From Pseudomonas sp. PDM14 (GTDB lineage Bacteria; Pseudomonadota; Gammaproteobacteria; Pseudomonadales; Pseudomonadaceae): a stretch of 64,000 bases of DNA. This document shows positions 27,517-35,531 of this stretch, piece after piece; the first letter of the stretch is position 1, and each line of letters starts with the position of its first letter. The DNA is taken from the NCBI RefSeq assembly GCF_014851905.1, contig NZ_JACVAQ010000001.1:1426001-1490000 (forward strand), given 5' to 3'. Below the pieces are notes generated by a model. It saw nothing but the letters and a program-made list of their open reading frames with translations. It ran no database searches and had not been told where the DNA came from. Made by a program: the position numbers and the translations under genes.

Positions 27517-28869
27517 CTATTCGGCCAGCGCTGCGGCCAGCTTGCCGTGCAGGCCGCCGAAACCGCCGTTGCTCATCACCACCACCTGGGTGCCCGGCGC
27601 GGCATGCGCCTTGACCCCGGCGATGATCGCCTCCAGCGAATCGCAGACCTCGGTCGGCACCGTCGAACCGGCGACCGTGGCCGCCAGGTCCCAGCCGACA
27701 TTGGCGGGCGCGTACCAGTACACGCGATCGGCCTGCACCACGGAATCGGCCAGGCCGTCGCGGTGCGCGCCGAGCTTCATCGAATTGGAGCGCGGCTCGA
27801 CCACAGCGATCACCTGGGCGCTGCCGACGCGCTTGCGCAGGCCGTCCAGGGTGGTGGCGATGGCTGTCGGGTGGTGGGCGAAGTCGTCATAGATGGTCAC
27901 GCCCTGTACGTCGGCGACCTTCTCCATGCGCCGCTTGACGCTCTTGAACAGGCTCAGGCCGGCGATGCCCAGCTCCGGCACCACACCGACATGGCGCGCG
28001 GCGGCGAGAGTGACCAGAGCGTTGTCGACGTTATGGCGACCCGTCAGCTCCCACGCCACCGTGCCCTGCACGGCGCCGTCGAACAGCACCTCGAAACGCG
28101 AGCCGTCTTCGCTGAGCAGGCGCGCCTGCCACTGGCCGCCGTCACCGGTGGTCTGCACCGGCGTCCAGCAGCCCATGTCGACAACCCGGCGCAAGGCCTG
28201 CTCGCCAGCCGGATGAATCACCAGACCCTCGCTCGGCACGGTGCGTACCAGGTGGTGGAACTGCCGCTCGATGGCGGCCAGGTCCGGGAAGATATCCGCG
28301 TGGTCGAATTCCAGGTTGTTGAGGATCGCCGTGCGCGGGCGGTAGTGGACGAACTTGCTGCGCTTGTCGAAGAAGGCGCTATCGTACTCATCGGCCTCGA
28401 CCACGAAGAACGGCGTCTCGCCCAGGCGCGCCGACACCGCGAAATTCTGCGGTACGCCACCAATCAAAAAACCCGGGCTCATGCCGGCATGTTCCAGCAC
28501 CCAGGCCAGCATGCTGCTGGTGGTGGTCTTGCCATGGGTGCCGGCCACGCCCAGCACCCAACGGCCCTGCAGCACATGGTCGGCCAGCCATTGCGGGCCA
28601 CTGACATACGGCAAGCCCTGGTTCAGCACATATTCCACCGCCGGGTTGCCACGCGACAGTGCGTTGCCCACCACCACCAGGTCCGGTGCCGGCTGCAGGT
28701 GCGCCGGCTCGTAGCCCTGCATCAGTTCGATGCCCTGGGCCTGCAACTGGGTGCTCATCGGCGGGTAGACGTTGGCGTCGGAACCGGTGACGCGGTGGCC
28801 GAGCGCTTTCGCCAGGACCGCCAGGGAGCCCATGAAGGTGCCGCAGATACCGAGAATGTGGATGTGCAT
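27517..28869 (-). CDS. mpl: UDP-N-acetylmuramate:L-alanyl-gamma-D-glutamyl-meso-diaminopimelate ligase
   Basis: Peptidoglycan recycling ligase that attaches the recovered tripeptide to UDP-MurNAc. The 450-residue Mur-ligase fold has the ATP loop [12 protein letters not shown] near residue 112, [17 protein letters not shown] in the central domain, [10 protein letters not shown] and [11 protein letters not shown]. The mature N-terminus [16 protein letters not shown] distinguishes Mpl from MurC. The gene is divergent from the GNAT gene across a 221-base gap. Confidence 0.96.
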   Translation of the reverse strand: MHIHILGICGTFMGSLAVLAKALGHRVTGSDANVYPPMSTQLQAQGIELMQGYEPAHLQPAPDLVVVGNALSRGNPAVEYVLNQGLPYVSGPQWLADHVLQGRWVLGVAGTHGKTTTSSMLAWVLEHAGMSPGFLIGGVPQNFAVSARLGETPFFVVEADEYDSAFFDKRSKFVHYRPRTAILNNLEFDHADIFPDLAAIERQFHHLVRTVPSEGLVIHPAGEQALRRVVDMGCWTPVQTTGDGGQWQARLLSEDGSRFEVLFDGAVQGTVAWELTGRHNVDNALVTLAAARHVGVVPELGIAGLSLFKSVKRRMEKVADVQGVTIYDDFAHHPTAIATTLDGLRKRVGSAQVIAVVEPRSNSMKLGAHRDGLADSVVQADRVYWYAPANVGWDLAATVAGSTVPTEVCDSLEAIIAGVKAHAAPGTQVVVMSNGGFGGLHGKLAAALAE

Positions 28870-28970
28870 CGATGACCTCGAAACAGGCCGGGAAGCCCCG
28901 GCGGAACTGGCGGCAGGTTAGCACAGCAGGGCCTGCGCTTCGGAGCCCGAGCAGCGCTTTTGCGCCGCGT

Positions 28971-28990
28971 GCGAGCGATCAAACGCTCGC
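28971..28990. other. Perfect inverted repeat in the mpl-GNAT divergent region
   Basis: GCGAGCG and CGCTCGC with a six-base loop ATCAAA lie in the 221-base intergenic region between divergent mpl and the acetyltransferase. It could be an operator-type site or an RNA hairpin. No other clear element is seen in this gap. Confidence 0.3.
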
Positions 28991-29090
28991 TTGGATTGCT
29001 CTTTCCAGTCGCTTTAGGCAGCATCCGAGCTGACCACTGGCACAACACCTGCAACGCCAGCCCCTCTCTCCACAGACGCCGAGGCCCGCC

Positions 29091-29540
29091 ATGCGCATCG
29101 TCCAAGCCACCCTGGAGCACCTGGACCTGTTGACCCCGCTGTTCATCAAGTACCGCGAGTTCTATGGCGAACTGCCGCTGCCGGACTCCTCGCGCAAGTT
29201 TCTGGAAAACCGCCTCAAGCGCAAAGAGTCGGTGATCTACCTGGCGCTGGCCGATGACGAAGACAAGGCCCTGGGCTACTGCCAGCTGTTCCCTAGCTAC
29301 TCCTCGCTGTCGCTCAAGCGCGTATGGATCCTCAACGACATCTTCGTCGCCGAGGACGCCCGCCGCATGCTGGTCGCCGACCGCCTGCTGCAGACCGCCA
29401 AGCAGATGGCCAAGAGCACCAACGCCGTGCGCATGCGCGTCGCCTCCAGCATCAACTTCGAGACCGCACACAAGACCTACGAGTCGATCGGTTTCCGCGA
29501 AGACACCGAGTTCAAGAACTTCGTCCTGCCGCTGGACTGA
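29091..29540 (+). CDS. GNAT-family N-acetyltransferase
   Basis: 149-residue acetyltransferase. The N-terminal region IVQATLEHLDLLTPLFIKYREFY and the acetyl-CoA site region VWILNDIFVAEDARRMLVADRLL (RxxGxG/A-like loop as ARRMLVADRL, written as short parts here) lead to the C-terminal TYESIGFREDTEFKNF typical of GNATs. The substrate is unknown; it could be an amine, an antibiotic or a protein N-terminus. It is a single gene between mpl and DedA. Confidence 0.85.
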   Translation: MRIVQATLEHLDLLTPLFIKYREFYGELPLPDSSRKFLENRLKRKESVIYLALADDEDKALGYCQLFPSYSSLSLKRVWILNDIFVAEDARRMLVADRLLQTAKQMAKSTNAVRMRVASSINFETAHKTYESIGFREDTEFKNFVLPLD

Positions 29541-29599
29541 TTCCCCCGAGCCTCGGCGGTCGACCACGAGGCGCTGGCTGATGCGGGGCGCGCGGGCGT

Positions 29600-29605
29600 T
29601 ATACT
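29600..29605 (+). promoter_or_regulatory. Candidate -10 box for the dedA-mtfA pair
   Basis: TATACT lies 28 bases before the dedA ATG with a GC-rich spacer and no good -35. It is a plausible start for the dedA-mtfA transcript. Confidence 0.4.
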
Positions 29606-29633
29606 GCCGCTCCGGATTCATGCCTGGTGTCCA

Positions 29634-30290
29634 ATGGACCTCAACCCGCTCGACCTGATCCTGCACCTCGACAGCTACCTGACCCTGCTGGTCAGCAGCT
29701 ACGGCACCTGGATCTACGCGATCCTGTTCGCAGTAGTCTTCTGCGAGACCGGCCTGGTGGTGATGCCGTTCCTGCCGGGCGACACCCTGCTGTTCATCGC
29801 CGGCGCCATGTCCGCCAGCGGCAGCCTCGACCCCTTCGTCCTCGCGGCTCTGCTGATGATCGCGGCCATCGCCGGCGACAGCCTCAACTACCTGATCGGC
29901 CGCGGCAGCGGTGAACGGCTGTTCAACAAGCCGAACTCACGGATCTTCCGCCGCGACCACCTGCTGCGCGCCCAGGACTTCTACGCCCGCCACGGCGGCA
30001 AGACGGTGACCCTGGCGCGCTTCCTGCCGCTGCTGCGCACCTTCGCCCCCTTCGTCGCCGGCATCGGCAAGATGCACTACCCGCGCTTTCTCTGCTTCAG
30101 CATCGCCGGCACCTTGCTCTGGGTTGGCGGCCTGGTCAGCCTGGGCTTTTTCTTCGGCAACGTGCCGTTCATCAAGCACAACCTGACGTTCATGATCGTC
30201 GCGGTGATTCTCCTGTCGCTGCTGCCGATGCTCATCGGCGTGATTCGCCACTCGCTCGGCGCGCCGCACGCCGCCGACCCGGCCCGCTGA
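29634..30290 (+). CDS. dedA: DedA family membrane protein
   Basis: 218-residue polytopic inner-membrane protein. The conserved DedA motifs are visible: VVFCETGLVVMPFLPGDTLLF, broken here into FCETGLVVMPF and LPGDTLLFIAG; then AGDSLNYLIGR, LARFLPLLRTFAPFVAGIG and the re-entrant GTLLWVGGLVSLGFFFG. DedA proteins act in polyprenyl phosphate or phosphatidylethanolamine flipping, proton-dependent drug tolerance and envelope integrity. It is followed four bases later by mtfA. A second DedA domain sits in the fusion at 18859. Confidence 0.92.
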   Translation: MDLNPLDLILHLDSYLTLLVSSYGTWIYAILFAVVFCETGLVVMPFLPGDTLLFIAGAMSASGSLDPFVLAALLMIAAIAGDSLNYLIGRGSGERLFNKPNSRIFRRDHLLRAQDFYARHGGKTVTLARFLPLLRTFAPFVAGIGKMHYPRFLCFSIAGTLLWVGGLVSLGFFFGNVPFIKHNLTFMIVAVILLSLLPMLIGVIRHSLGAPHAADPAR

Positions 30291-30294
30291 CAGC

Positions 30295-31134
30295 ATGTGG
30301 TCCCTGCGTGCCTGGCGCCGCCAGCGCATCCTCGCCCGTGCGCCCTACACCGCCGCACACTGGGCCGTGGTGCGCGAACGCCTGGCGATCCTCGACGGAC
30401 TGGATGAGGCGGAGCTACAGCGCCTGTTCGAACGCGCCGTGCTGTTCCTGCATGCCAAGCACCTGACCGCCCTGCCCGGCGTCGAGTTGAGCCTGGAAGA
30501 CCGCCTGAGCCTCGCGGCGCTGGCCGAGCTGCCGCTGCTGCACCTGGCCGACCTCAACTGGTACCAGGGCTTCCACGAAGTGCTGCTGTACCCGGACGAC
30601 TTCGTCAGCCCGCAGCGCCACCGCGATGCCAGCGGCGTGGAGCACGAGTGGGACGGCGAACACAGCGGCGAAGCCTGGCTGCAGGGCCCGGTCATCCTCG
30701 CCTGGCCCGGCGTGCAGGCCAGTGGCGGCTGGGACGCCTACAACCTGGTGATCCACGAGCTGGCACACAAGCTGGACATGCTCAACGGCGACGCCAACGG
30801 CCTGCCGCCGCTGCACCGCAGCATGCACATCGAAGCCTGGGCCAGTGCCATGCAACAGGCCTACGACGCGATGAACACCACGCTCGACGCCAATCCCGAC
30901 GCGCAGACCGCGATCGATCCCTATGCAGCAGAGAACCCGGCGGAGTTCTTCGCCGTCACCAGCGAGTACTTCTTCAGCGCGCCGGACCTGCTCCGCGACG
31001 CGTTTCCCGCGGTCTACACCCAGCTCGCCGCCTTCTACCGCCAGGACCCGCTGCAGCGCCTTTTGCGCCTGCAGGCCGAACACCCGGACTACCAGCAGAC
31101 GCGCGACGACGAGCAAGCCACGACCAAAGGCTGA
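30295..31134 (+). CDS. mtfA: MtfA-like zinc-dependent peptidase
   Basis: 279-residue gluzincin-type metallopeptidase of the M90 family. Zinc ligands are His154 and His158 (HELAHKLDMLNGD) with Glu155 catalytic, and Glu217 (NPAEFFAV) as third ligand. The spacing of 63 residues from the first His to the third ligand equals that in E. coli MtfA, which interacts with Mlc and controls glucose PTS genes. Here the gene follows dedA by four bases, so it is probably cotranscribed. Its role in Pseudomonas is unknown. Confidence 0.93.
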   Translation: MWSLRAWRRQRILARAPYTAAHWAVVRERLAILDGLDEAELQRLFERAVLFLHAKHLTALPGVELSLEDRLSLAALAELPLLHLADLNWYQGFHEVLLYPDDFVSPQRHRDASGVEHEWDGEHSGEAWLQGPVILAWPGVQASGGWDAYNLVIHELAHKLDMLNGDANGLPPLHRSMHIEAWASAMQQAYDAMNTTLDANPDAQTAIDPYAAENPAEFFAVTSEYFFSAPDLLRDAFPAVYTQLAAFYRQDPLQRLLRLQAEHPDYQQTRDDEQATTKG

Positions 31135-31168
31135 GCCGCTGGGCGTAGTAACGCCGGCGGAATGTGCC

Positions 31169-31174
31169 TATAAT
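31169..31174 (+). promoter_or_regulatory. Candidate -10 box for ppa
   Basis: A perfect TATAAT stands 38 bases before the ppa start at 31213. The -35 region 17 bases upstream is poor. Transcription would begin near 31182, giving a leader of about 30 bases. Confidence 0.55.
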
Positions 31175-31212
31175 CCGCCCACTTTTTTTGGCCCAACCCT
31201 GGGGTGCCCACC

Positions 31213-31740
31213 ATGAGCTACAGCAAAGTCCCGGCCGGCAAAGACGTGCCTAACGACATCTACGTCGCCATCGAGATTCCGGCCAACCACGCGCCGATCA
31301 AATACGAAATCGATCACGACACCGACTGCCTGTTCGTCGATCGCTTCATGGCCACCCCGATGTTCTACCCGGCCAACTACGGTTTCATCCCGCACACCCT
31401 GGCTGATGACGGCGACCCCCTCGACGTGCTGGTCGTGACCCCGTACCCGGTCGCGCCGGGCTCGGTCATCCGCTGCCGCCCTGTTGGCGTGCTGAACATG
31501 ACCGACGAAGCCGGCGGCGACGCCAAACTGATCGCCGTGCCGCACGACAAGCTGAGCACCATCTACAAAGACGTACAGGAATACACCGACCTGCCTCCGC
31601 TGCTGATCGAGCAGATCAAGCACTTCTTCGAGAACTACAAGGATCTCGAGAAAGGCAAATGGGTCAAGGTCGAAGGTTGGGGCAACGCTGACGAAGCCCG
31701 CCAAGCAATTCTGAAGGCGGTTGCGGCTTACCAAAAATAA
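31213..31740 (+). CDS. ppa: Inorganic pyrophosphatase (family I)
   Basis: Hydrolyses pyrophosphate and so drives nucleotide and aminoacyl-tRNA synthesis. The 175-residue protein has the family I signature DGDPLDV, the preceding YGFIPHT with active-site Tyr, and [11 protein letters not shown] near the C-terminus. The ATG at 31213 is used because the next start upstream would add only three residues (MPT) and lies closer to the promoter. A strong terminator follows. Confidence 0.98.
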   Translation: MSYSKVPAGKDVPNDIYVAIEIPANHAPIKYEIDHDTDCLFVDRFMATPMFYPANYGFIPHTLADDGDPLDVLVVTPYPVAPGSVIRCRPVGVLNMTDEAGGDAKLIAVPHDKLSTIYKDVQEYTDLPPLLIEQIKHFFENYKDLEKGKWVKVEGWGNADEARQAILKAVAAYQK

Positions 31741-31757
31741 GCCAATACCACCCCCTG

Positions 31758-31785
31758 AAGGCCGGCCACAAGCCGGCCTTTTTAT
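31758..31785 (+). terminator. Rho-independent terminator after ppa
   Basis: A perfect 9-bp stem (AAGGCCGGC and GCCGGCCTT) with loop CACAA, followed by TTTATT, begins 18 bases after the ppa stop. Confidence 0.95.
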
Positions 31786-31893
31786 TGCCTGCGATTTGCT
31801 GTTTTCGCTGCGCCATATCGCCGAAAGTGCATGAGGCAGCCAGCCAGGTGCATGGCCTGAGCCCTCATCCCCGCCCCCTACAAGCGGCGCGAA

Positions 31894-31905
31894 GCCGTAG
31901 GCTGC
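31894..31905. repeat. Short dispersed repeat copy A
   Basis: GCCGTAGGCTGC occurs here on the plus strand and again on the minus strand at 35474-35485. Both copies are intergenic and flank the ATP-grasp and transglutaminase genes in opposite orientation. The rest of the gap 31786-31970 shows nothing else recognisable. Confidence 0.4.
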
Positions 31906-31970
31906 ACCAAGCACTCACCAGAGCCCCATGCAAAGCACGGCGTTACTCCCGGCGACTTCGGATCAGAAGC

Positions 31971-32885
31971 TCAGCCAGCGACCTGCAACGGCTCGCCCAG
32001 CGGCATGACCGTGACCTTGACCTCAGGGTCGTGGCTGCCGCCGCCGAGGATGACCCCACGCAGGGGCGAGACGTCGGCGAAGTCGCGGCCCCAGCCGAGG
32101 GTGATGTGCTCCAGCGCCGGCAGCAGGTTGTTGGTCGGGTCGAAGTCGACCCAGCCGTTGCGCGGGCAGTACACCGAGACCCAGGCGTGCGAGGCGTCGG
32201 CACCGATTAGGCGCGGTTGGCCGGGTGGCGGCTGGGTCAGCAGGTAGCCACTGACGTAGCGCGCCGAGAGGCCCTGCGAGCGTAGGCAGGCGAGCATCAG
32301 GTGGGCGAAGTCCTGGCACACGCCGCGGCGGCGCTCCAGCACTTCCACCAGCGGCGTCGCCACCTGGGTGGCTTCGGCGTCGAAGGTGAATTCATCGAAG
32401 ATCTTCTGCATCAGCGCGCGCACTGCCAGCAAGAGCGGCCGACCCGGCACGAAGGCCTCGGCAGCGAACTCAACGAAGACCTGTTTGAGGTGCACGTACG
32501 GCGACTGGAATCGATAGCGCGCCGCCTCCAGCTGCTCGGCAGCGACCGCCTGACCGGCGTAGCGCAGCCCGGCGATCACCGCCTCCCAGGCCGGTGAGTC
32601 GGCCAATTCCAGGCCTTCGCGCGCCAGCACCTCGACACGCAGGCAGGCGATCACCCGCAGCTCGTCATGCGGGCGCTCGAAGGCCAGCCGGGTCAACGGG
32701 TTGCCGAACACATCGAGGCCATCCAGGCGCCGCGTCGGCTGCGGGGTCACCGTCAGGTGGCGCTCCAGGCAGCGCTGCCAGGTGCATTCGCGCGGCCACA
32801 GGTGGGCCAGCTGCTGGGCCAGGGAAACCGGCGCCGAGTAGCGGTAGTGGGTGTCGTGGAGCACCTGATAGTGCGCCCTGCTCAT
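31971..32885 (-). CDS. Transglutaminase-like cysteine protease (small)
   Basis: 304-residue cytoplasmic protein with an N-terminal Bact_transglu_N domain (LHDTHYRYSAPV) and a transglutaminase-like core. The catalytic triad is complete: Cys190 (RRGVCQDFAHLM), His233 (ASHAWVSVY) and Asp249 (VDFDPTNN). Known relatives in this gene cluster are predicted to act as peptidases or amidases on a peptide made by the ATP-grasp partner. It overlaps the ATP-grasp gene by four bases, so the two are translationally coupled. No signal peptide is seen. Confidence 0.92.
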   Translation of the reverse strand: MSRAHYQVLHDTHYRYSAPVSLAQQLAHLWPRECTWQRCLERHLTVTPQPTRRLDGLDVFGNPLTRLAFERPHDELRVIACLRVEVLAREGLELADSPAWEAVIAGLRYAGQAVAAEQLEAARYRFQSPYVHLKQVFVEFAAEAFVPGRPLLLAVRALMQKIFDEFTFDAEATQVATPLVEVLERRRGVCQDFAHLMLACLRSQGLSARYVSGYLLTQPPPGQPRLIGADASHAWVSVYCPRNGWVDFDPTNNLLPALEHITLGWGRDFADVSPLRGVILGGGSHDPEVKVTVMPLGEPLQVAG

Positions 32886-35377
32886 GACGAAAGCGTCCCG
32901 CGGCTGGCGTCCACATGCACGAAGAAACGCAGCGCCAGTTGATCGGACACCTCGCCGGCGCTCGCGGCGATCTGCAGCAGCAGGTCGGCCAGGCCGCCGA
33001 GCACGGCGCGGATGCCGGCCTGGCCGAACAGCGGGTTCTCCAGGCTACCCAGGTTGAAGGCGCAGAGCCGCTCTTCCAGTTCGCCCAGGCGGCTGTCGGC
33101 GACGAACTCGAAGCTCTCGCCCAGGCGCTCCAGCGAGCGCAGCAGCATACGCAGCTGGAACAGCACGGCGTGGGGGTTCTGCTCGTCGAGCAGGAGCAGG
33201 TCGAGCACCGGGATCAGCTGTGCCGAGGCCAGATAGCGAGTGCGGTAGGTAATGCTGCTGTTGCCCAGTTCCAGCAGCCACTCCAGCGCCGACTGATCGT
33301 GCACGGCCTGGCTGCGCAGGAAGTCGGCGATGCTTTCGGCGAGGAACTGCAGGCGCTCGATGCAACGGCCCAGCACGAGGAAGCGCCAGCCGTCGTCGCG
33401 GGTCATGTCGTCGAGGGCAAAGCCGGACAGCGCCGCCAGGGACATCAGCAAGCGGTTGAGAAAATCCAGCAGCTCGCCGAGATCAGCCTGCTGCGCTTCC
33501 AGGGCCTGAGCCTCGCGCTGCAGTTCGATCAGCGCCTGCCAGTTCTCCCGCGAGAGCTTGCCGCGCACGCTACCGGCGGCCCACTGCAGGCGTTGCAGGT
33601 TGGCACGCAGGCTGGCCGGCCACTCGGCACCGAGCACGGCCTGCAACAGGCGCTCTTCCAGCTCGCCCTCGCTGGCATCGGGCAGCAGGCCGAGGCGCTC
33701 GCCAAGGCCGAGGGCGGTCTGCAAGGCCTGGGGGTCGTCATCGTCGTCGACGTAGCGCGCCAGCATGATCCGCAGCAGGCGGGCACCGTCCTCGCAACGC
33801 GAGCTGTAGCGGCCGAACCAGAACAGGTTCTCCACCACCCGCGACGGCAGATAGGGGTCACTGCGCACCAGGTCGGCCACACCCAGCGGTCGCAGCCATT
33901 GCCAGGGCTCGCCGCCGGCATGCCGCTCGCCGAGCACCCAAGTGTCCTTGCTCGCCCCGCCGCGCTGCATTGACACCACCTCGGCATCGGCTTCGGCCGC
34001 CACGCGGGTCAGACCGCCGGGCAACACGCGATAACCCTCGGCACTGGCCACGGCGAACACGCGCATGCCGATGGCCCGGGGCTGCAAGCGGCCCTCCTCG
34101 GCCTGCCAGATCGGCGCCTGCGAGAGTTGCGCCAGGGCCTGTGCCACATAGGCGTAGGGCCGCGCACGCAGGCGTTCGGCCAGGGCGGCGCGCTGCGCTT
34201 CGTCGAGGTCGCGACCAAACTGCGGGGCGAAGCTCTGCGAAGGGAAACTCGGCCGCACCAGCAGCTCGTCGAGCTTGCTCAGCGCCTCTTCCAGCACCGG
34301 CGGCTCGCCGCACCACCAACTGGCGATGCTCGGCAGGAGCAACGCTTCACCCAAGATTTTTTCCGCAATGGCCGGCAGGAAACCCGGTAGGCCCGGCGAC
34401 TCCAGCACACCGCTGCCCAGCGCGTTGGCCACCAGCACGCGGCCCTGGCGCACGGCCTCGAGCAGGCCAGGCACGCCGAGGGCGGAGTCGGTGCGCAGTT
34501 CCAGCGGGTCGCAGAAGTCGTCGTCCAGCCGGCGCAGCACCGCGTGCACCCGGCGCAGGCCGGCCAGGGTCTTGAGGTAGACAGTGGCGTCGCGCACGGT
34601 CAGGTCGCTGCCTTCGACCAGCGGGTAGCCGAGCTGGCGCGCCAGGTACAGGTGTTCGAAATAGCTTTCGTTGAAGCGCCCCGGCGTCAGCAGCACCACC
34701 AGCGGCGACTCGTCGCCCTCCACCGGCGCCTGCCGCGCCAGGGTGTCCTGCAGGGTGCGGAAGAAACCGGCCAGGTACTGCACGCGCAGATCGCGGTACA
34801 GCTCGGGAAACGCGCGCGAGACGATCTGGCGGTTTTCCAGGGCGTAACCGGCGCCGGAAGGTGCCTGGGTGCGGTCGGCGGTGACCCACCAGCGGCCGTC
34901 CGGCGCCCGCGCCAGATCGACGGCATACAGGTGCAGGAAGGTGCCGCCCGGAGGCTGGATACCCTGGCAGGGCCAGAGGAAGTTGTCGTGGCCGAACACC
35001 AGCTCGGTCGGCAGCAGGCCATCGGCGATCAGTTGCTGCGGGCCGTAGAGGTCGGCCAGTACGCTGTTCAGCAGGCCGGCGCGCTGGGCCACGCCAGCGG
35101 CGATCTGCTGCCACTCGTCGGCAGGGATGATGTTGGGCAGCAGGTCCAGCTCCCACGGGCGATCAGCGCCCTCGGGGTCGGCATAGACGTTGTAGGTCAC
35201 GCCGTTTTCCTGGATCTGCCGGGTCAGCAGGTCCTGACGCTGCTGCAACTGTGCCGGGCTGCTGCGCTGCAACTGCTCGAACAGGCGCCGCCAGTGCGAG
35301 CGGATGCCGCCGCGGGCGTCGAGCAGTTCGTGATAGGCCGCATCGGTCTGCGGGTAATCGGCAAGCAGGTCAGGCAT
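32882..35377 (-). CDS. Circularly permuted ATP-grasp / alpha-E fusion protein (predicted amidoligase)
   Basis: 831-residue fusion. Residues 1-480 form the circularly permuted type 2 ATP-grasp domain: PWELDLLPNIIPADEW, GHDNFLWPCQG, LYAVDLARAPDGRWWV and the hallmark DRTQAPSGAGYALENR near residue 175. Residues 510-825 form the alpha-helical alpha-E domain (DUF403), beginning with SRVVENLFWFGRYSSRCED and containing WQALIELQREAQ. ATP-grasp enzymes of this group are predicted to form amide or peptide bonds; comparative genomics by Iyer, Aravind and colleagues placed this domain pair with transglutaminases as a peptide-synthesis or protein-tagging system. No product is known. In many genomes the two domains are separate genes. 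Confidence 0.93.
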   Translation of the reverse strand: MPDLLADYPQTDAAYHELLDARGGIRSHWRRLFEQLQRSSPAQLQQRQDLLTRQIQENGVTYNVYADPEGADRPWELDLLPNIIPADEWQQIAAGVAQRAGLLNSVLADLYGPQQLIADGLLPTELVFGHDNFLWPCQGIQPPGGTFLHLYAVDLARAPDGRWWVTADRTQAPSGAGYALENRQIVSRAFPELYRDLRVQYLAGFFRTLQDTLARQAPVEGDESPLVVLLTPGRFNESYFEHLYLARQLGYPLVEGSDLTVRDATVYLKTLAGLRRVHAVLRRLDDDFCDPLELRTDSALGVPGLLEAVRQGRVLVANALGSGVLESPGLPGFLPAIAEKILGEALLLPSIASWWCGEPPVLEEALSKLDELLVRPSFPSQSFAPQFGRDLDEAQRAALAERLRARPYAYVAQALAQLSQAPIWQAEEGRLQPRAIGMRVFAVASAEGYRVLPGGLTRVAAEADAEVVSMQRGGASKDTWVLGERHAGGEPWQWLRPLGVADLVRSDPYLPSRVVENLFWFGRYSSRCEDGARLLRIMLARYVDDDDDPQALQTALGLGERLGLLPDASEGELEERLLQAVLGAEWPASLRANLQRLQWAAGSVRGKLSRENWQALIELQREAQALEAQQADLGELLDFLNRLLMSLAALSGFALDDMTRDDGWRFLVLGRCIERLQFLAESIADFLRSQAVHDQSALEWLLELGNSSITYRTRYLASAQLIPVLDLLLLDEQNPHAVLFQLRMLLRSLERLGESFEFVADSRLGELEERLCAFNLGSLENPLFGQAGIRAVLGGLADLLLQIAASAGEVSDQLALRFFVHVDASRGTLSS

Positions 35378-35457
35378 GGCAAGGCTCAGTATCAGGCGCT
35401 GAAAGCACGTTTCTTGTAGAAGTCAGTTTGCTGCGGGCCTTCAAGGCCGCAAATCAG

Positions 35458-35528
35458 CCTGCAGGGTGCCCGCGCAGCCTACGGCTGGCGGGGTGCCGGG
35501 CCGTAGCATGCGAGCCCCTGCAGGGTGG
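35458..35528. repeat. Intergenic direct and inverted repeats between the two large amidoligase genes
   Basis: The 154-base gap holds CCTGCAGGGTG twice (35458-35468 and 35517-35527) flanking an inverted repeat CTACGGC/GCCGTAG (35479-35485 and 35500-35506) whose loop contains a further GGC/GCC pair. This can fold into a long hairpin on either strand. The sequence GCAGCCTACGGC is shared in inverted orientation with 31894-31905. It resembles a small mobile-type or dispersed intergenic repeat and could attenuate the operon. Confidence 0.45.
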
Positions 35529-35531
35529 CAA

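Noticed and set aside
28921..29090. Small RNA candidate in the mpl-GNAT gap
   Set aside because: A stem at 28971-28990 is present, but there is no promoter and no T-run to define an RNA gene.
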